Positions 19,427 through 27,543 of a stretch of DNA of 42,377 nt are shown piece by piece. Location of the stretch: assembly GCF_000474945.1 (NCBI RefSeq), contig NZ_KI440839.1, forward strand, positions 79,470 to 121,846, read 5' to 3'. The stretch is from Solimonas soli DSM 21787 (GTDB lineage Bacteria > Pseudomonadota > Gammaproteobacteria > Nevskiales > Nevskiaceae). The position numbers and the translations under genes are program-made. The notes beneath the pieces are model-generated. The model was not told the DNA's origin and ran no database searches. It saw only the letters and a list, made by a program, of their open reading frames with translations. How positions within the stretch are numbered: position 1 is the stretch's first letter; the number at the start of each line of letters is the position of its first letter.

Positions 19427-20056
19427 ATGCGCCCGCTCTCCTCCGCCCTGCTGGTCCTCGCCGTCCTGTACGCGAGCCTCGTCGCCCTGCCCGCCGCGGC
19501 ACAGAACGACGGCGGCAATCCCTACGAAGGCCGCGTCGGCGTCGCCGACCAGAGCGCGGCGAGCCGCGACCAGGGCCTGCGCGAGGCGCTCGCCCAGGTG
19601 GTCGGCCGGGTCAGCGGCGTGGACGCGCTCGGCAGCGCCGCGCCGGTGCTCGGCCGCGCCGCGCAATACGTCCAGCAGTACGGGTTCACCCAGGAACCGG
19701 GCGGCGCGCTGCAGCTGGTCGCGCGTTTCGACAAGACCGCGGTCGACGCCCAGCTGCGCGCGCTCGGCCTGCCGGTCTGGGGTTATGCCTCGGCGCCGGC
19801 CGAAGAACTGAAGCTGAGCGTCAGCGGCCTGCGCGGCAGCGCCGACTACGCGCGCGTGCTGAGCACGCTGCGCGCCGTGCCCGGCGTCAAGGCCGTCGCC
19901 GTGCAGGGCGCCGAGGCCGATCGCCTGCAGCTGGGCGTGCGCGCCGAAGGCGGCAGCGCGCGTCTGGCCGCGGCGCTGGCGGGCGGCCGGGTGCTGGTCG
20001 CCGACGGCGCGGCGCCGCTCGCCGCCGGCACGCTGAACCTGCGCCTCGCCCGATGA
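19427..20056 (+). CDS. DUF2066 exported protein
   Basis: A 209-aa protein of the DUF2066 family with a signal peptide ending ALPAAAQ near residue 26. The following region NPYEGRVGVADQSAASRDQGLREAL is the typical opening of the mature protein. The function is unknown. Gammaproteobacterial genomes often place it between purM and perM or hda, as here. ATG 19427 is preferred over the in-frame TTG at 19421. GATAAT at 19415-19420 resembles a -10 but lies so close that the message would be nearly leaderless; this is uncertain. At 209 aa it is shorter than many family members, ending soon after the conserved part. Confidence 0.82.
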   Translation: MRPLSSALLVLAVLYASLVALPAAAQNDGGNPYEGRVGVADQSAASRDQGLREALAQVVGRVSGVDALGSAAPVLGRAAQYVQQYGFTQEPGGALQLVARFDKTAVDAQLRALGLPVWGYASAPAEELKLSVSGLRGSADYARVLSTLRAVPGVKAVAVQGAEADRLQLGVRAEGGSARLAAALAGGRVLVADGAAPLAAGTLNLRLAR

Positions 20057-21156
20057 ATGCGCTCGACGAGACCGAATCCTCGGTCAAGCGTCACTGGCCC
20101 TGGTATCTGGGCGCCGCCGCCGGGCTCGCGCTGCTGTGGTTCCTGACGCCGATCCTCGCGCCCTTCGTGATCGGCGCCGGCATCGCCTATCTCGGCGATC
20201 CGACCGCCGACCGCCTCGAACGCCTCGGCCTGTCGCGCACGGCATCGGTGAGCATCGTCTTCACCGCCATCGTGCTCGCCTTCCTGCTGCTGTTCGTGCT
20301 GCTGGCGCCGATGCTCTACCAGCAGGCGGTGACGCTGATCCACAACATCCCGGCGTGGATCAACTGGATTCTCGAAACCGGCCTGCCGAAGCTCGGCATC
20401 CACGTCGGCACGCGCCTCGACGCCGGCGCGCTGCAGCAGATCGTCAGCGAGCACTGGTCGGAGACCGGCGACATCGTCAAGACCCTGTGGCTGCGCGTGT
20501 CCGAATCGGGCAAGGCCTTCATCACCATGGGCGCCAACCTGCTGATGATCCCGATCGTCAGCTTCTACCTGATGCGCGACTGGGATCGCCTCGTCGCCTG
20601 GATCCGCGCCCTCATTCCGCCGCGCCTGCTGCCGCAGACCACGCGCCTGGCGCGCGAGGCCGACGGCGTGCTGGGCTCCTTCATCCGCGGCCAGCTGCTG
20701 GTGATGGCGGCGCTGGCGGCGATCTACTCGATCGGCCTGACGCTGATCGGCGTCGACCTCGGGCTCATCATCGGCGTGATCGCCGGCCTGCTCAGCTTCG
20801 TGCCGTATCTCGGCTTCGCGGTCGGCTTCGGCGCGGCGCTGATCGCCATGCTCGTGCAGACGCACGAATGGCTGCCGCTGGTCTGGGTCTGCGTGGTGTT
20901 CGGCATCGGCCAGGTCGCCGAAAGCGCCTTTCTCACGCCGATCCTGGTCGGCGACAAGATCGGCATGCACCCGGTCGCGGTGATCTTCGCGGTGATGGCG
21001 GGCGGCCAGCTGTTCGGCTTCATCGGCGTGCTCGTCGCGCTGCCGGTGTCGGCCGTGCTCGCCGTGCTGCTGCGTCACGCCAAGGAACAGTGGCTGCTGA
21101 GCCCGCTGTACCTGCGCGGCGCGCCGCCGCCGGACGAAACCCCGCCCGACGCATGA
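20053..21156 (+). CDS. perM: PerM / AI-2E transporter family permease
   Basis: A 367-aa inner-membrane protein of the AI-2E exporter family (PF01594). About eight hydrophobic segments are arranged as two or three N-terminal helices, a long cytoplasmic or periplasmic loop (about 85-160), then the conserved core with DRLVAWIRALIPPR, GQLLVMAALAAIYSIGL and SFVPYLGF. Family members include permeases of uncertain substrate, autoinducer exporters and Na+/H+ antiporters; the substrate cannot be chosen here. The start overlaps the DUF2066 stop by 4 nt and the end overlaps hda by 4 nt, so the three genes are probably one operon. Confidence 0.87.
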   Translation: MNALDETESSVKRHWPWYLGAAAGLALLWFLTPILAPFVIGAGIAYLGDPTADRLERLGLSRTASVSIVFTAIVLAFLLLFVLLAPMLYQQAVTLIHNIPAWINWILETGLPKLGIHVGTRLDAGALQQIVSEHWSETGDIVKTLWLRVSESGKAFITMGANLLMIPIVSFYLMRDWDRLVAWIRALIPPRLLPQTTRLAREADGVLGSFIRGQLLVMAALAAIYSIGLTLIGVDLGLIIGVIAGLLSFVPYLGFAVGFGAALIAMLVQTHEWLPLVWVCVVFGIGQVAESAFLTPILVGDKIGMHPVAVIFAVMAGGQLFGFIGVLVALPVSAVLAVLLRHAKEQWLLSPLYLRGAPPPDETPPDA

Positions 21157-21827
21157 AGGGCCGCCAGCTCGCGCTCGCCGTGCAATTGCGCGACACGGCG
21201 AGCTTCGCCAGCTATTGGCCCGGCGGCAACGCCGAGACGGTGGCGGCGCTGCGCGAACTGCGGCATCCGATCCTGCTCTACGGCCCGCCGCAGTCCGGCC
21301 GCACGCATCTGCTGCAGGCCGCCTGCCGCGCGCACGCCGGCGCCTATCTGCCGCTGCGCGAGATTGCCGCCTACGGCCCCGAGGCGCTCGACGGCTTCGA
21401 CGCGCCGGCGCTGCTGGCCCTGGACGACCTCGACACCGTGGTCGCCGACCGCGCCTGGGCGCTGGCGCTGCTGCGCCTGATCGACCGTCGCCGCGCCGCC
21501 GGCCAGGCATTCCTGTTCAGCGCCGCGGCGCCGCCGGAGCACCTCGCCGTCGCCCTGCCGGATCTGCGCACGCGGCTCGCCGCCTGCGTCGTGCTCGGCC
21601 TGCTGCCGCTCAGCGACGCCGAACGCGGCGCGCTGCTGAAGGATCGCGCCCAAGCGCGCGGACTGGCGCTGCCCGACGAGGTGACGCGCTGGCTGCTGCA
21701 CAGCCAGGCGCGCAGCACCGGCGCGCTGGTCGAGGCGCTCGATGCGCTCGATCGCGCCTCGCTGCGCGAGAAGCGGCGCCTGACCCTGCCGTTCGCGCAG
21801 TCGGTGCTCACCGCCCACGCTTCCTGA
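21153..21827 (+). CDS. hda: DnaA regulatory inactivator Hda
   Basis: A 224-aa DnaA-like AAA+ protein. It starts with a probable sliding-clamp-binding peptide (QLALAVQL, 5-12), then a degenerate Walker A GPPQSGRT (44-51), a Walker B region ALLALDDLD, and the C-terminal lid helix LLHSQARSTGALVEALDALD, but lacks the DnaA DNA-binding domain. With the beta clamp, Hda stimulates hydrolysis of DnaA-ATP and prevents reinitiation. The size matches Hda (about 230 aa). It is the last gene before the flagellar locus; the 116-nt gap after it shows no clear terminator. Confidence 0.88.
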   Translation: MKGRQLALAVQLRDTASFASYWPGGNAETVAALRELRHPILLYGPPQSGRTHLLQAACRAHAGAYLPLREIAAYGPEALDGFDAPALLALDDLDTVVADRAWALALLRLIDRRRAAGQAFLFSAAAPPEHLAVALPDLRTRLAACVVLGLLPLSDAERGALLKDRAQARGLALPDEVTRWLLHSQARSTGALVEALDALDRASLREKRRLTLPFAQSVLTAHAS

Positions 21828-21943
21828 ATCATGCGGCCACGGCCGCGCCGCGGCCCTGCCACGATCTCGCCGTCGCCGACCGCTTCGAACGCGCATCGCA
21901 CCGCACGGATCGCGCCCTGCGCCGGCACGCGGCGCGCCGAGGC

Positions 21944-23308
21944 TCACGAACCCGACGAGCTGCCGCCGAGCTTGGCGAGTGCGCTGAGCTGCTGCGTGAG
22001 ATAGGTGCTGGTGGTCTGCATCGAGGCCATCAGCGTGTCGAGCGCGGTGTACTGCGCGCGGTAACGGGCCTCGACCTTGGCCATGCGCGTGTCGAGCGCG
22101 TCGAGCTGGTCGCTGATCGTGTCGAGCTGCGCCTGCAGGGCGTCGTCGCGGGCGTCGATCTGGCCATCGTCGCCGACGATCTTCTCGATCGCCGCGTCGA
22201 GCCGGGTCGCGTAGCCGGCGCTGCCGCCGAACAGCTTCTGCACCGAGGCACTGTCGGTCTGCAGCGCCGACTTCAGCTTGCTGCTGTCGAGCGTCAGCGT
22301 GCCATCGCTGTTCGCCGTGATGCCGATCTGCGACAGATAGCTGTAGCTGCCGGCACCGTCGACCGTCGTGCCGAGGATGCCGCGCAGCGTGGTCATCGCG
22401 CCACGCACCATCGGGTCGCCGTTGAGCGTCGCCGCGGTTTTGCTCGCGGCGTCGTACTTGGTCAGCGAGGTCATCGCCGTCATCGCGCTGTTGTAGGCGT
22501 TGACGAAGGCCTGGATCGCCGACGACGCCGAGGTGGTGTCGAGCGCGACGTTCAGCGTGTCGGTCGTGCCGGCCTGGGCCTTGAGCAGATTGAGCGTCAC
22601 GCCGTCGATGGCGTCGTCGACGCTGTTCGAATCGGAGTAGACATCGTAGCCGTCGACGCGGATGTGCGCGTCGGCGGCCGGCTGCTTCTCGGTGAAGCTG
22701 GTCAGCGACGAGCTGACGGTGATGGCGTTGTCGGCGCCGGTTTCGTTGGCCGTCAGCATCAGCCGCGCGCCGCCGCTTTCGCTGATCAGCGTCGCCGTGA
22801 CGCCGCTGTTGTCGGCGGCGTCGTTGATGGCGTTCTTGAGATCGGCGAGCGTGTTGGCGGTGCTGCCGAGCGTGACCTTGAACGACTTGCCGCCGACCGT
22901 GATCGTCATGTCGCCGCTGCCGAGCGCGCTGCCGGCGCCGCCGACGTATGCCGTCGACGCGAGCTTGTGCGACTGCGCCAGCGCCACCACCTCGACGGAA
23001 TAGCTGCCGCGCGTCGCGCTGCTGGTCGTCGAGGCGGTGAACACATTGGTGTCGGACGAGTTCGCCGTCAGCGTCGCCAGCGTGCCGTCGGACTTCAGCG
23101 CGTCGAGCTTGCCCTGCAGATTGCCGAGCACCGACTTGAAAGTGGCGACCGCCGACAGCTGCGTGTTGATCGTCGTCTGCTTGGTCGTCAGGCGCGTTTC
23201 GGTCGGCGTCTTCTCGGCCGACACCAGCTTGCTGATCAGCGATTCGATGTCGAGCCCGGAGCCGACGCCCGCCGACGTGAGAGTACCCGTGGAGCTCACC
23301 GACGCCAT
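21944..23308 (-). CDS. fliD: Flagellar filament cap protein FliD (HAP2)
   Basis: A 454-aa hook-associated protein 2 that forms the cap under which flagellin subunits assemble. The N-terminal region VGSGLDIESLISKLVSAEK is the FliD_N signature, and the C-terminal coiled coil (about 390-445, ending YTALDTLMASMQTTSTYLTQQL) is FliD_C. The middle is Ser/Thr/Ala-rich, as usual. It begins 10 nt after flaG, with GAGGA near the start, so it is co-transcribed with flaG. Length is typical (about 450-470 aa). Confidence 0.93.
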   Translation of the reverse strand: MASVSSTGTLTSAGVGSGLDIESLISKLVSAEKTPTETRLTTKQTTINTQLSAVATFKSVLGNLQGKLDALKSDGTLATLTANSSDTNVFTASTTSSATRGSYSVEVVALAQSHKLASTAYVGGAGSALGSGDMTITVGGKSFKVTLGSTANTLADLKNAINDAADNSGVTATLISESGGARLMLTANETGADNAITVSSSLTSFTEKQPAADAHIRVDGYDVYSDSNSVDDAIDGVTLNLLKAQAGTTDTLNVALDTTSASSAIQAFVNAYNSAMTAMTSLTKYDAASKTAATLNGDPMVRGAMTTLRGILGTTVDGAGSYSYLSQIGITANSDGTLTLDSSKLKSALQTDSASVQKLFGGSAGYATRLDAAIEKIVGDDGQIDARDDALQAQLDTISDQLDALDTRMAKVEARYRAQYTALDTLMASMQTTSTYLTQQLSALAKLGGSSSGS

Positions 23309-23318
23309 TTTTCCGTCC

Positions 23319-23681
23319 TCATGCCTGAACCTGCAGCAGCCCGCCGTGGCCGTCCCGCATCATCCGGGCCAGGCGCAAGGCCTCCTCGCCGGGAATCTGT
23401 CGCAGCACGGTGCCGTCGCGGCGATCGACGACTTCGACGATCACGCGATGCAGATCGCCGTCGACGCGATAGGTCAGATCGACATCGTTCCTGGCGAGCT
23501 GCTGGGATAGCTCCGCGAAGGCCTGCTGCAGTGCCGCCAGATCGGCCTCGCCGTCGCCGGCGACGCCGGCCGAACCTGCGGCCGCCGCCGCGCGGCCGTC
23601 GCCTTTCCCGTCGGAAACGCCGAAGCGGGCCGCACCTTTCGGTGCGGCCGCCGGCTCGATTGCCTTGATTGCATCGCTCAT
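23319..23681 (-). CDS. flaG: FlaG-family flagellar protein
   Basis: A 120-aa protein. The N-terminal half is low-complexity, rich in Ala, Gly and Asp; the C-terminal half carries the FlaG core DLTYRVDGDLHRVIVEVVD followed by RQIPGEEALRL. FlaG proteins influence filament length in polar-flagellate bacteria. Its position between fliC and fliD is the common order. There is no strong promoter of its own in the 140-nt gap after fliC, so it may depend on read-through from fliC or a weak local start. Confidence 0.85.
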   Translation of the reverse strand: MSDAIKAIEPAAAPKGAARFGVSDGKGDGRAAAAAGSAGVAGDGEADLAALQQAFAELSQQLARNDVDLTYRVDGDLHRVIVEVVDRRDGTVLRQIPGEEALRLARMMRDGHGGLLQVQA

Positions 23682-23769
23682 CGCCGAAACCTCTGGTCAG
23701 GTCCGTCGTCCTCCGCCTCCGGCGGCGTCCATCGGCGCTGACCGCCTTGCGAATCCTTTCGCGAAGCCC

Positions 23770-23805
23770 GGGTGCGGCGGCGCGCTTCTTCGCGCCGCCG
23801 CACCC
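23770..23805 (-). terminator. 15-bp GC hairpin after fliC
   Basis: A perfect 15-bp stem (23770-23784 with 23791-23805, loop CTTCTT on the plus strand) lies 17 nt after the fliC stop. No T-run follows on the fliC strand, so it may be a partial terminator or a 3'-end stabiliser that lets some transcripts continue into flaG-fliD. Confidence 0.7.
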
Positions 23806-23821
23806 CGTCTTCGACCCGCAT

Positions 23822-24976
23822 TCAGCCCTTGAGCAGGCTGAGCACGTTCTGCGGCGCCGAGTTGGCCTGGGCCAGCATCGCCGTGCCGGCCTGCTGCAGG
23901 ATCTGCGCGCGCGTCATGTTCGCCGTTTCGACCGCGAAGTCGGCGTCCTGGATGCGCGAACGCGCGGCGGAGAGGTTCTCCGAGGTCGTCGCCAGGTTGC
24001 TGACCACCGACTCGAAGCGGTTCTGCACCGCACCGATGCTGGCGCGCGTCGAGTTGATCTGCGCGAGCGCGCTGTCGACCTGCTTGATGGCGAGCGAAGC
24101 GCCGGCGTACGAGTTCAGGCTGAGGCCGGTGAGGCCGGTCGTGGTCGTCGCGGTCGCCGAGCCGTCGCCGCCGGCGACGTTGAAGCCGGTGGCGGTGCCG
24201 TCGTCGGTGCCGGTGACGGCGATCGTCGCATCCGAGCTGAGCACGATCTTGCCGGTCGAGCTGTCGAAGGCGGCGTTGACGCCGGTCTGCGAGGCGTAGT
24301 TGTTGATCGCATCGACGACCTGGCCGACGCGCTGCTGCGCCGAACCGGCGGCGGTGATGCCGGCGCCGACGTCGACGCCATTGATCACCAGCGCACCGGC
24401 GCCGACCGCGCCGAGCGCCGTGATGCCCGACACCGCGCTCGACTGGCCGGTGGCGGCCGTCACCGAGCTCAGCGCGGCGACGTTGGCGTCGCCGAACGAG
24501 GACACGGTGATCGTCTCGCCGGCGTTGGCGCCGACCTGGAACACCGCCGAGGTGAAGCTGCCGTCGAGCAGCTTGACGCCGTTGAACTGCGTCTGGTCGG
24601 CGACGCGGTCGATTTCGCTGAGCAGCTGCGTGGCTTCGGCTTGCAGCGCGGCGCGGTCGGTCGACGAGTTGGTGGCGTTGGCCGACTGCACGGCCAGTTC
24701 GCGGACGCGCTGCAGCGAATCGGAGATCGAGCTCAGCGCGCCGTCGGCGGTCTGCGCCAGCGAGATGCCGTCGTTGGCGTTGCGCTGCGCCTGGTTGAGG
24801 CCGGTGATCTGGCTCGAGAAGCGGCTGGAGATCGCCAGGCCGGCGGCATCGTCCTTGGCGCTGTTGATGCGCAGGCCCGAGGACAGGCGCTGGATCGAGG
24901 TCGAAAGTGACGACTGCGACGACTGCAGATTGCGCTGCGCGTTCAGCGACATCACGTTGGTATTAATGCCTTGCAT
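23822..24976 (-). CDS. fliC: Flagellin
   Basis: A 384-aa flagellin. The N-terminal D0/D1 region starts QGINTNVMSLNAQRNL and includes the conserved QRLSSGLRINSAKDDAAGLAI; the C-terminal region has RIQDADFAVETANMTRAQIL and the aromatic-free end NVLSLLKG. The central variable region (about 165-290) is short, so D2/D3 is reduced. AGGAG lies 8 nt before the ATG. A textbook sigma28 promoter lies about 100 nt upstream, as expected for a class-late gene. This is the only flagellin gene in the window. Confidence 0.95.
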   Translation of the reverse strand: MQGINTNVMSLNAQRNLQSSQSSLSTSIQRLSSGLRINSAKDDAAGLAISSRFSSQITGLNQAQRNANDGISLAQTADGALSSISDSLQRVRELAVQSANATNSSTDRAALQAEATQLLSEIDRVADQTQFNGVKLLDGSFTSAVFQVGANAGETITVSSFGDANVAALSSVTAATGQSSAVSGITALGAVGAGALVINGVDVGAGITAAGSAQQRVGQVVDAINNYASQTGVNAAFDSSTGKIVLSSDATIAVTGTDDGTATGFNVAGGDGSATATTTTGLTGLSLNSYAGASLAIKQVDSALAQINSTRASIGAVQNRFESVVSNLATTSENLSAARSRIQDADFAVETANMTRAQILQQAGTAMLAQANSAPQNVLSLLKG

Positions 24977-25079
24977 GAATGCACTCCTGATGAGGAAGGT
25001 TGGAAATCCGGGCCGACGGCCACAACGGCTTTCGGTCCTGCCTCAGCAGATCCGTGAGCGGATTGCCGTTGCTGATTCC

Positions 25080-25106
25080 TTATCGGGCCACGCCGCACAA
25101 ACTTGA
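25080..25106 (-). promoter_or_regulatory. Sigma28 (FliA) promoter of fliC
   Basis: On the minus strand TCAAGTTT (25106-25099) is followed after exactly 11 nt by CCCGATAA (25087-25080). The consensus is TAAAGTTT-N11-GCCGATAA, so 14 of 16 positions match. It gives a leader of roughly 95 nt to the fliC ATG. Confidence 0.92.
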
Positions 25107-25260
25107 GCGACTTCGCCGATCGGCGATGGACGGCCGCGGCCCATGGACGAACGGCATTGCCCGGCGGTCGCCGCACCGCGACGGTGCCAGGCACCTCGTG
25201 TGCTGCCTCACATTGGGGAGCCAGGCGCGTCCGTTCCTCCCAGAATGGGGCCCGATTGTC

Positions 25261-25294
25261 GGGAATCGCCTCATCGTCGTGTAGGGAATCGCCT
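25261..25294 (+). repeat. 11-bp direct repeat upstream of the SGNH lipoprotein gene
   Basis: GGGAATCGCCT occurs at 25261-25271 and again at 25284-25294, a 23-bp step of about two helix turns. The pair lies 65-98 nt before the start codon and could be an operator or a chance duplication. Confidence 0.4.
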
Positions 25295-25358
25295 AGTCTG
25301 CCGCCCATCCGCCCGCCAGGGCGAACGCCTTCCCATCACAACGATCAGGAGCAACACC

Positions 25359-26561
25359 GTGAGGAGATGTCTCATTGCGCTCGCCTTGTCGGCCCTCGCC
25401 GCGTGCGGCGGCGGCGGCGGCAACAGCGGCGCCACCAAAGCCTCGTTCACCTCCGTCACCGCCTTCGGCGCGAGTCTTACCGACAGCGGCACCTTCGGCT
25501 ACAAGTTCACGGTCCAGCCGTCGGAAGGCCAGACCTACCGCGTGTGGAGCGAGCGCGTCGCGGCGACCTACGACGTCGACGATCTGTGCCCGGCCTACCT
25601 CGCGACCTCGGCCACCACCTTCGCCGACAACACCGGCGCGGGCTGCACCAATTACGCGATCGGCGGCGCGGTGATCCAGAACTTCGTGCCGGCGGCCGAT
25701 CCGGCCAATGACAGCGTCAACAACGCCTCGCCGATCTCGATCCTCAAGCAGCTCGGCGATGCCGCCACGCACGCGGCGGCCAATGACGGCTTCGGCGCGG
25801 ACGACCTCGTGCTGGTCGGCGGCGACGCCGGCGCCAACGATGTCGCGGCGATGCTTACCTACCTGCTCTACGCGCAGCAGGGCAGCACCGCCTACCAGCA
25901 GCACTTCGCCAAGCGCGTGCTCAGCGTGATCCCGGCCGGCAGCCAGTACGACGCGGTGCGCACGCAGGCGCAGACCGCGCTCGGCAGCGGCGACTTGCCG
26001 ACCGCGGGCGGCATCTACATGACGGTGCTCGCCGACACGCTGGCGGCCACCGTGCAGGGCACGGTGCTCGCCGCCGGCGCCACGCACGTCGTGGTGCAGA
26101 ACACGCTGGACGTCACCAAGACGCCGAAGTTCCAGATCGGCCTCAAGCAGCAGCTGATCGCGGGCGGCATGTCGGAAGAGGACGCCACGGCGACGCTCGC
26201 GACGATCGGCACGCTGGCGCAGGGCTGGCTGACGGTGTTCAACGACGAGCTGGTCGCCAAGCTCGGCGACGACTCGCGCATCGCCATCGTCGATTTCTAC
26301 ACGCACTTCAACAACGAGATGGCCGACCCGGCGCAGTACGCGCTGAGCAACGTCACGACGCCGGTCTGCACCGCCGTGCAGACGGCGATGGAATCGCCGA
26401 ATCCGGACGAGCTCAGCACCTGCACCGACACCATCCTCGATGCGGGCCTGCCCGGCTGGCGCTCCTACGTGTTCGCCAACACCTTCCACCCGACGCCTTA
26501 CGGCCACCAGCTGCTGGCCGAAATGGTGACCGACGTTCTCGCCAAGGCCGGCTGGCTGTGA
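25359..26561 (+). CDS. SGNH/GDSL-like lipoprotein with altered catalytic blocks
   Basis: A 400-aa predicted lipoprotein: signal peptide with lipobox ALAAC (Cys16) and a GGGGG linker. The body resembles GDSL/SGNH esterases: block I reads FGASLTDSG with Ser39 (the usual Asp of GDSL is Ala38), block III reads GDAGANDV, and the C-terminal block reads NTFHPTPYGH with His377, where the usual Asp three residues earlier is Asn374. Nucleophile and base positions are therefore present but the acid may be lost or supplied elsewhere. The start is GTG 25359, with AGGAG 7 nt upstream. It is followed closely by an OmpW-like porin gene. It may be a surface or periplasmic esterase; loss of activity is possible. 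Confidence 0.75.
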   Translation: MRRCLIALALSALAACGGGGGNSGATKASFTSVTAFGASLTDSGTFGYKFTVQPSEGQTYRVWSERVAATYDVDDLCPAYLATSATTFADNTGAGCTNYAIGGAVIQNFVPAADPANDSVNNASPISILKQLGDAATHAAANDGFGADDLVLVGGDAGANDVAAMLTYLLYAQQGSTAYQQHFAKRVLSVIPAGSQYDAVRTQAQTALGSGDLPTAGGIYMTVLADTLAATVQGTVLAAGATHVVVQNTLDVTKTPKFQIGLKQQLIAGGMSEEDATATLATIGTLAQGWLTVFNDELVAKLGDDSRIAIVDFYTHFNNEMADPAQYALSNVTTPVCTAVQTAMESPNPDELSTCTDTILDAGLPGWRSYVFANTFHPTPYGHQLLAEMVTDVLAKAGWL

Positions 26562-26575
26562 GGCGCGGAGACAAT

Positions 26576-27259
26576 ATGATGAACAACATTGCAAAGATCG
26601 CGGCCGCGGCCGCGCTGTCCGCCGCCTTCAGCATGGGCGCGCAGGCCCAGGAAAGCGCCGGCTCGTGGCTGATCAAGGGCGGCGTGATGTCGATCATGCC
26701 GGACTCGCGCAGCGGCGACCTGTCCGCACCGAGCCAGCCCGGCACCAAGATCGACACCTCGTCGGGCGACACGCAACTCGCCGGCGGCATCGTCTACATG
26801 ATCACCGAACACTGGTCGGTGGAAGTGCCGCTGGCCCTGCCCTTCAAGTACGACATCAAGGGCGCCGGCACCATCGACGGCGTCGGCAAGATCGGCGAAA
26901 CCAGGGCGATGCCGGCCACGCTGTTCGCGCAGTACCGCTTCCTCGGCGCCGGCGCCAGGCTGCGGCCCTACGTCGGCCTCGGCCTGACCTACGCCTACTT
27001 CTTCGACGAGAAGGGCAACGGCACCCTGACCGGCCTCACCAACCCGGGCGGCGGCGAGCCGACCAAGCTCGACATCGACTCGAAGTTCGCGCTGACGCCG
27101 CAGCTCGGCGTGGTCTGGCACTTCAACGATCGCTGGTTTGCCGAAGTCATGGGCGCCAAGACCTTCCTGAAGACCACCTCGTCGCTGAGCACCGGCCAGA
27201 AGATCGACATCACGCTCGATCCATGGACGGCGGGCGCCTTCGTCGGCTATCGCTTCTGA
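26576..27259 (+). CDS. OmpW-family outer membrane protein
   Basis: A 227-aa outer-membrane beta-barrel of the OmpW family. A signal peptide (about 1-31, ending GAQAQ) is followed by alternating strands such as SWLIKGGVMSIMPDS and RPYVGLGLTYAYFFDEKGNG, and the protein ends in the C-terminal aromatic AGAFVGYRF expected by the BAM machinery. OmpW forms a small eight-stranded barrel for hydrophobic molecules. GGAG precedes the tandem ATGs at 26576 and 26579; either may be used. The gene starts 14 nt after the SGNH lipoprotein gene and is followed by an intrinsic terminator, so the two probably form one unit. Confidence 0.88.
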   Translation: MMNNIAKIAAAAALSAAFSMGAQAQESAGSWLIKGGVMSIMPDSRSGDLSAPSQPGTKIDTSSGDTQLAGGIVYMITEHWSVEVPLALPFKYDIKGAGTIDGVGKIGETRAMPATLFAQYRFLGAGARLRPYVGLGLTYAYFFDEKGNGTLTGLTNPGGGEPTKLDIDSKFALTPQLGVVWHFNDRWFAEVMGAKTFLKTTSSLSTGQKIDITLDPWTAGAFVGYRF

Positions 27260-27275
27260 GTCGCGCACGGTAACG

Positions 27276-27302
27276 AAAGCCGGCCCTCGCGGCCGGCTTT
27301 TT
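27276..27302 (+). terminator. Intrinsic terminator after the OmpW-like gene
   Basis: AAAGCCGGCC and GGCCGGCTTT form a 10-bp stem with a CTCGC loop, followed by further T, 16 nt after the stop codon. This is a standard rho-independent terminator. Confidence 0.9.
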
Positions 27303-27372
27303 CGTGGGCGCGAGAAGTGAACGCCGGCGCGCCGGCGGGGTCGCAATGACACACCCATGCACGGAGAGCGAC

Positions 27373-27534
27373 ATGAAGCAGCCCGGCAAACCGCGCGCGC
27401 GCCGCGACAGCGGTGCGCAGCACGAGCCGTCGGTCAACCGCAAGGCGCGCGCCGCGCACGGCCGCGCGATGCGGGCCGGCGGCCGGAGCGATACCGGCGG
27501 CAGCACCGGCCAGCGATCGAAGCACGATCGCTGA
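27373..27534 (+). CDS. Small very basic hypothetical protein
   Basis: A 53-aa ORF rich in Arg, Lys, Gly and Ser (MKQPGKPRARRDSGAQHEPS at the start), with no membrane segment or signal peptide. GGAGAG lies 4 nt before the ATG. It stands between the OmpW terminator and the end of flgL, with no other gene explaining the space. No family is recognised. It may be a small nucleic-acid-binding protein or not expressed at all. Confidence 0.45.
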   Translation: MKQPGKPRARRDSGAQHEPSVNRKARAAHGRAMRAGGRSDTGGSTGQRSKHDR

Positions 27535-27543
27535 GCGACGCCT

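Larger units (their letters stand above)
24977..25358. other. Divergent intergenic region between fliC and the SGNH lipoprotein gene
   Basis: A 382-nt gap. It holds the fliC leader and sigma28 promoter (25080-25106) and, near the other gene, an 11-bp direct repeat at 25261 and 25284. Short open frames in it have no ribosome sites or coding character. No other signal is seen. Confidence 0.7.

Noticed and set aside
21215-23668. 817-codon plus-strand frame across hda, fliD and flaG
   Set aside because: It overlaps three recognised genes in other frames and has only composition-driven Arg/Ala-rich sequence.
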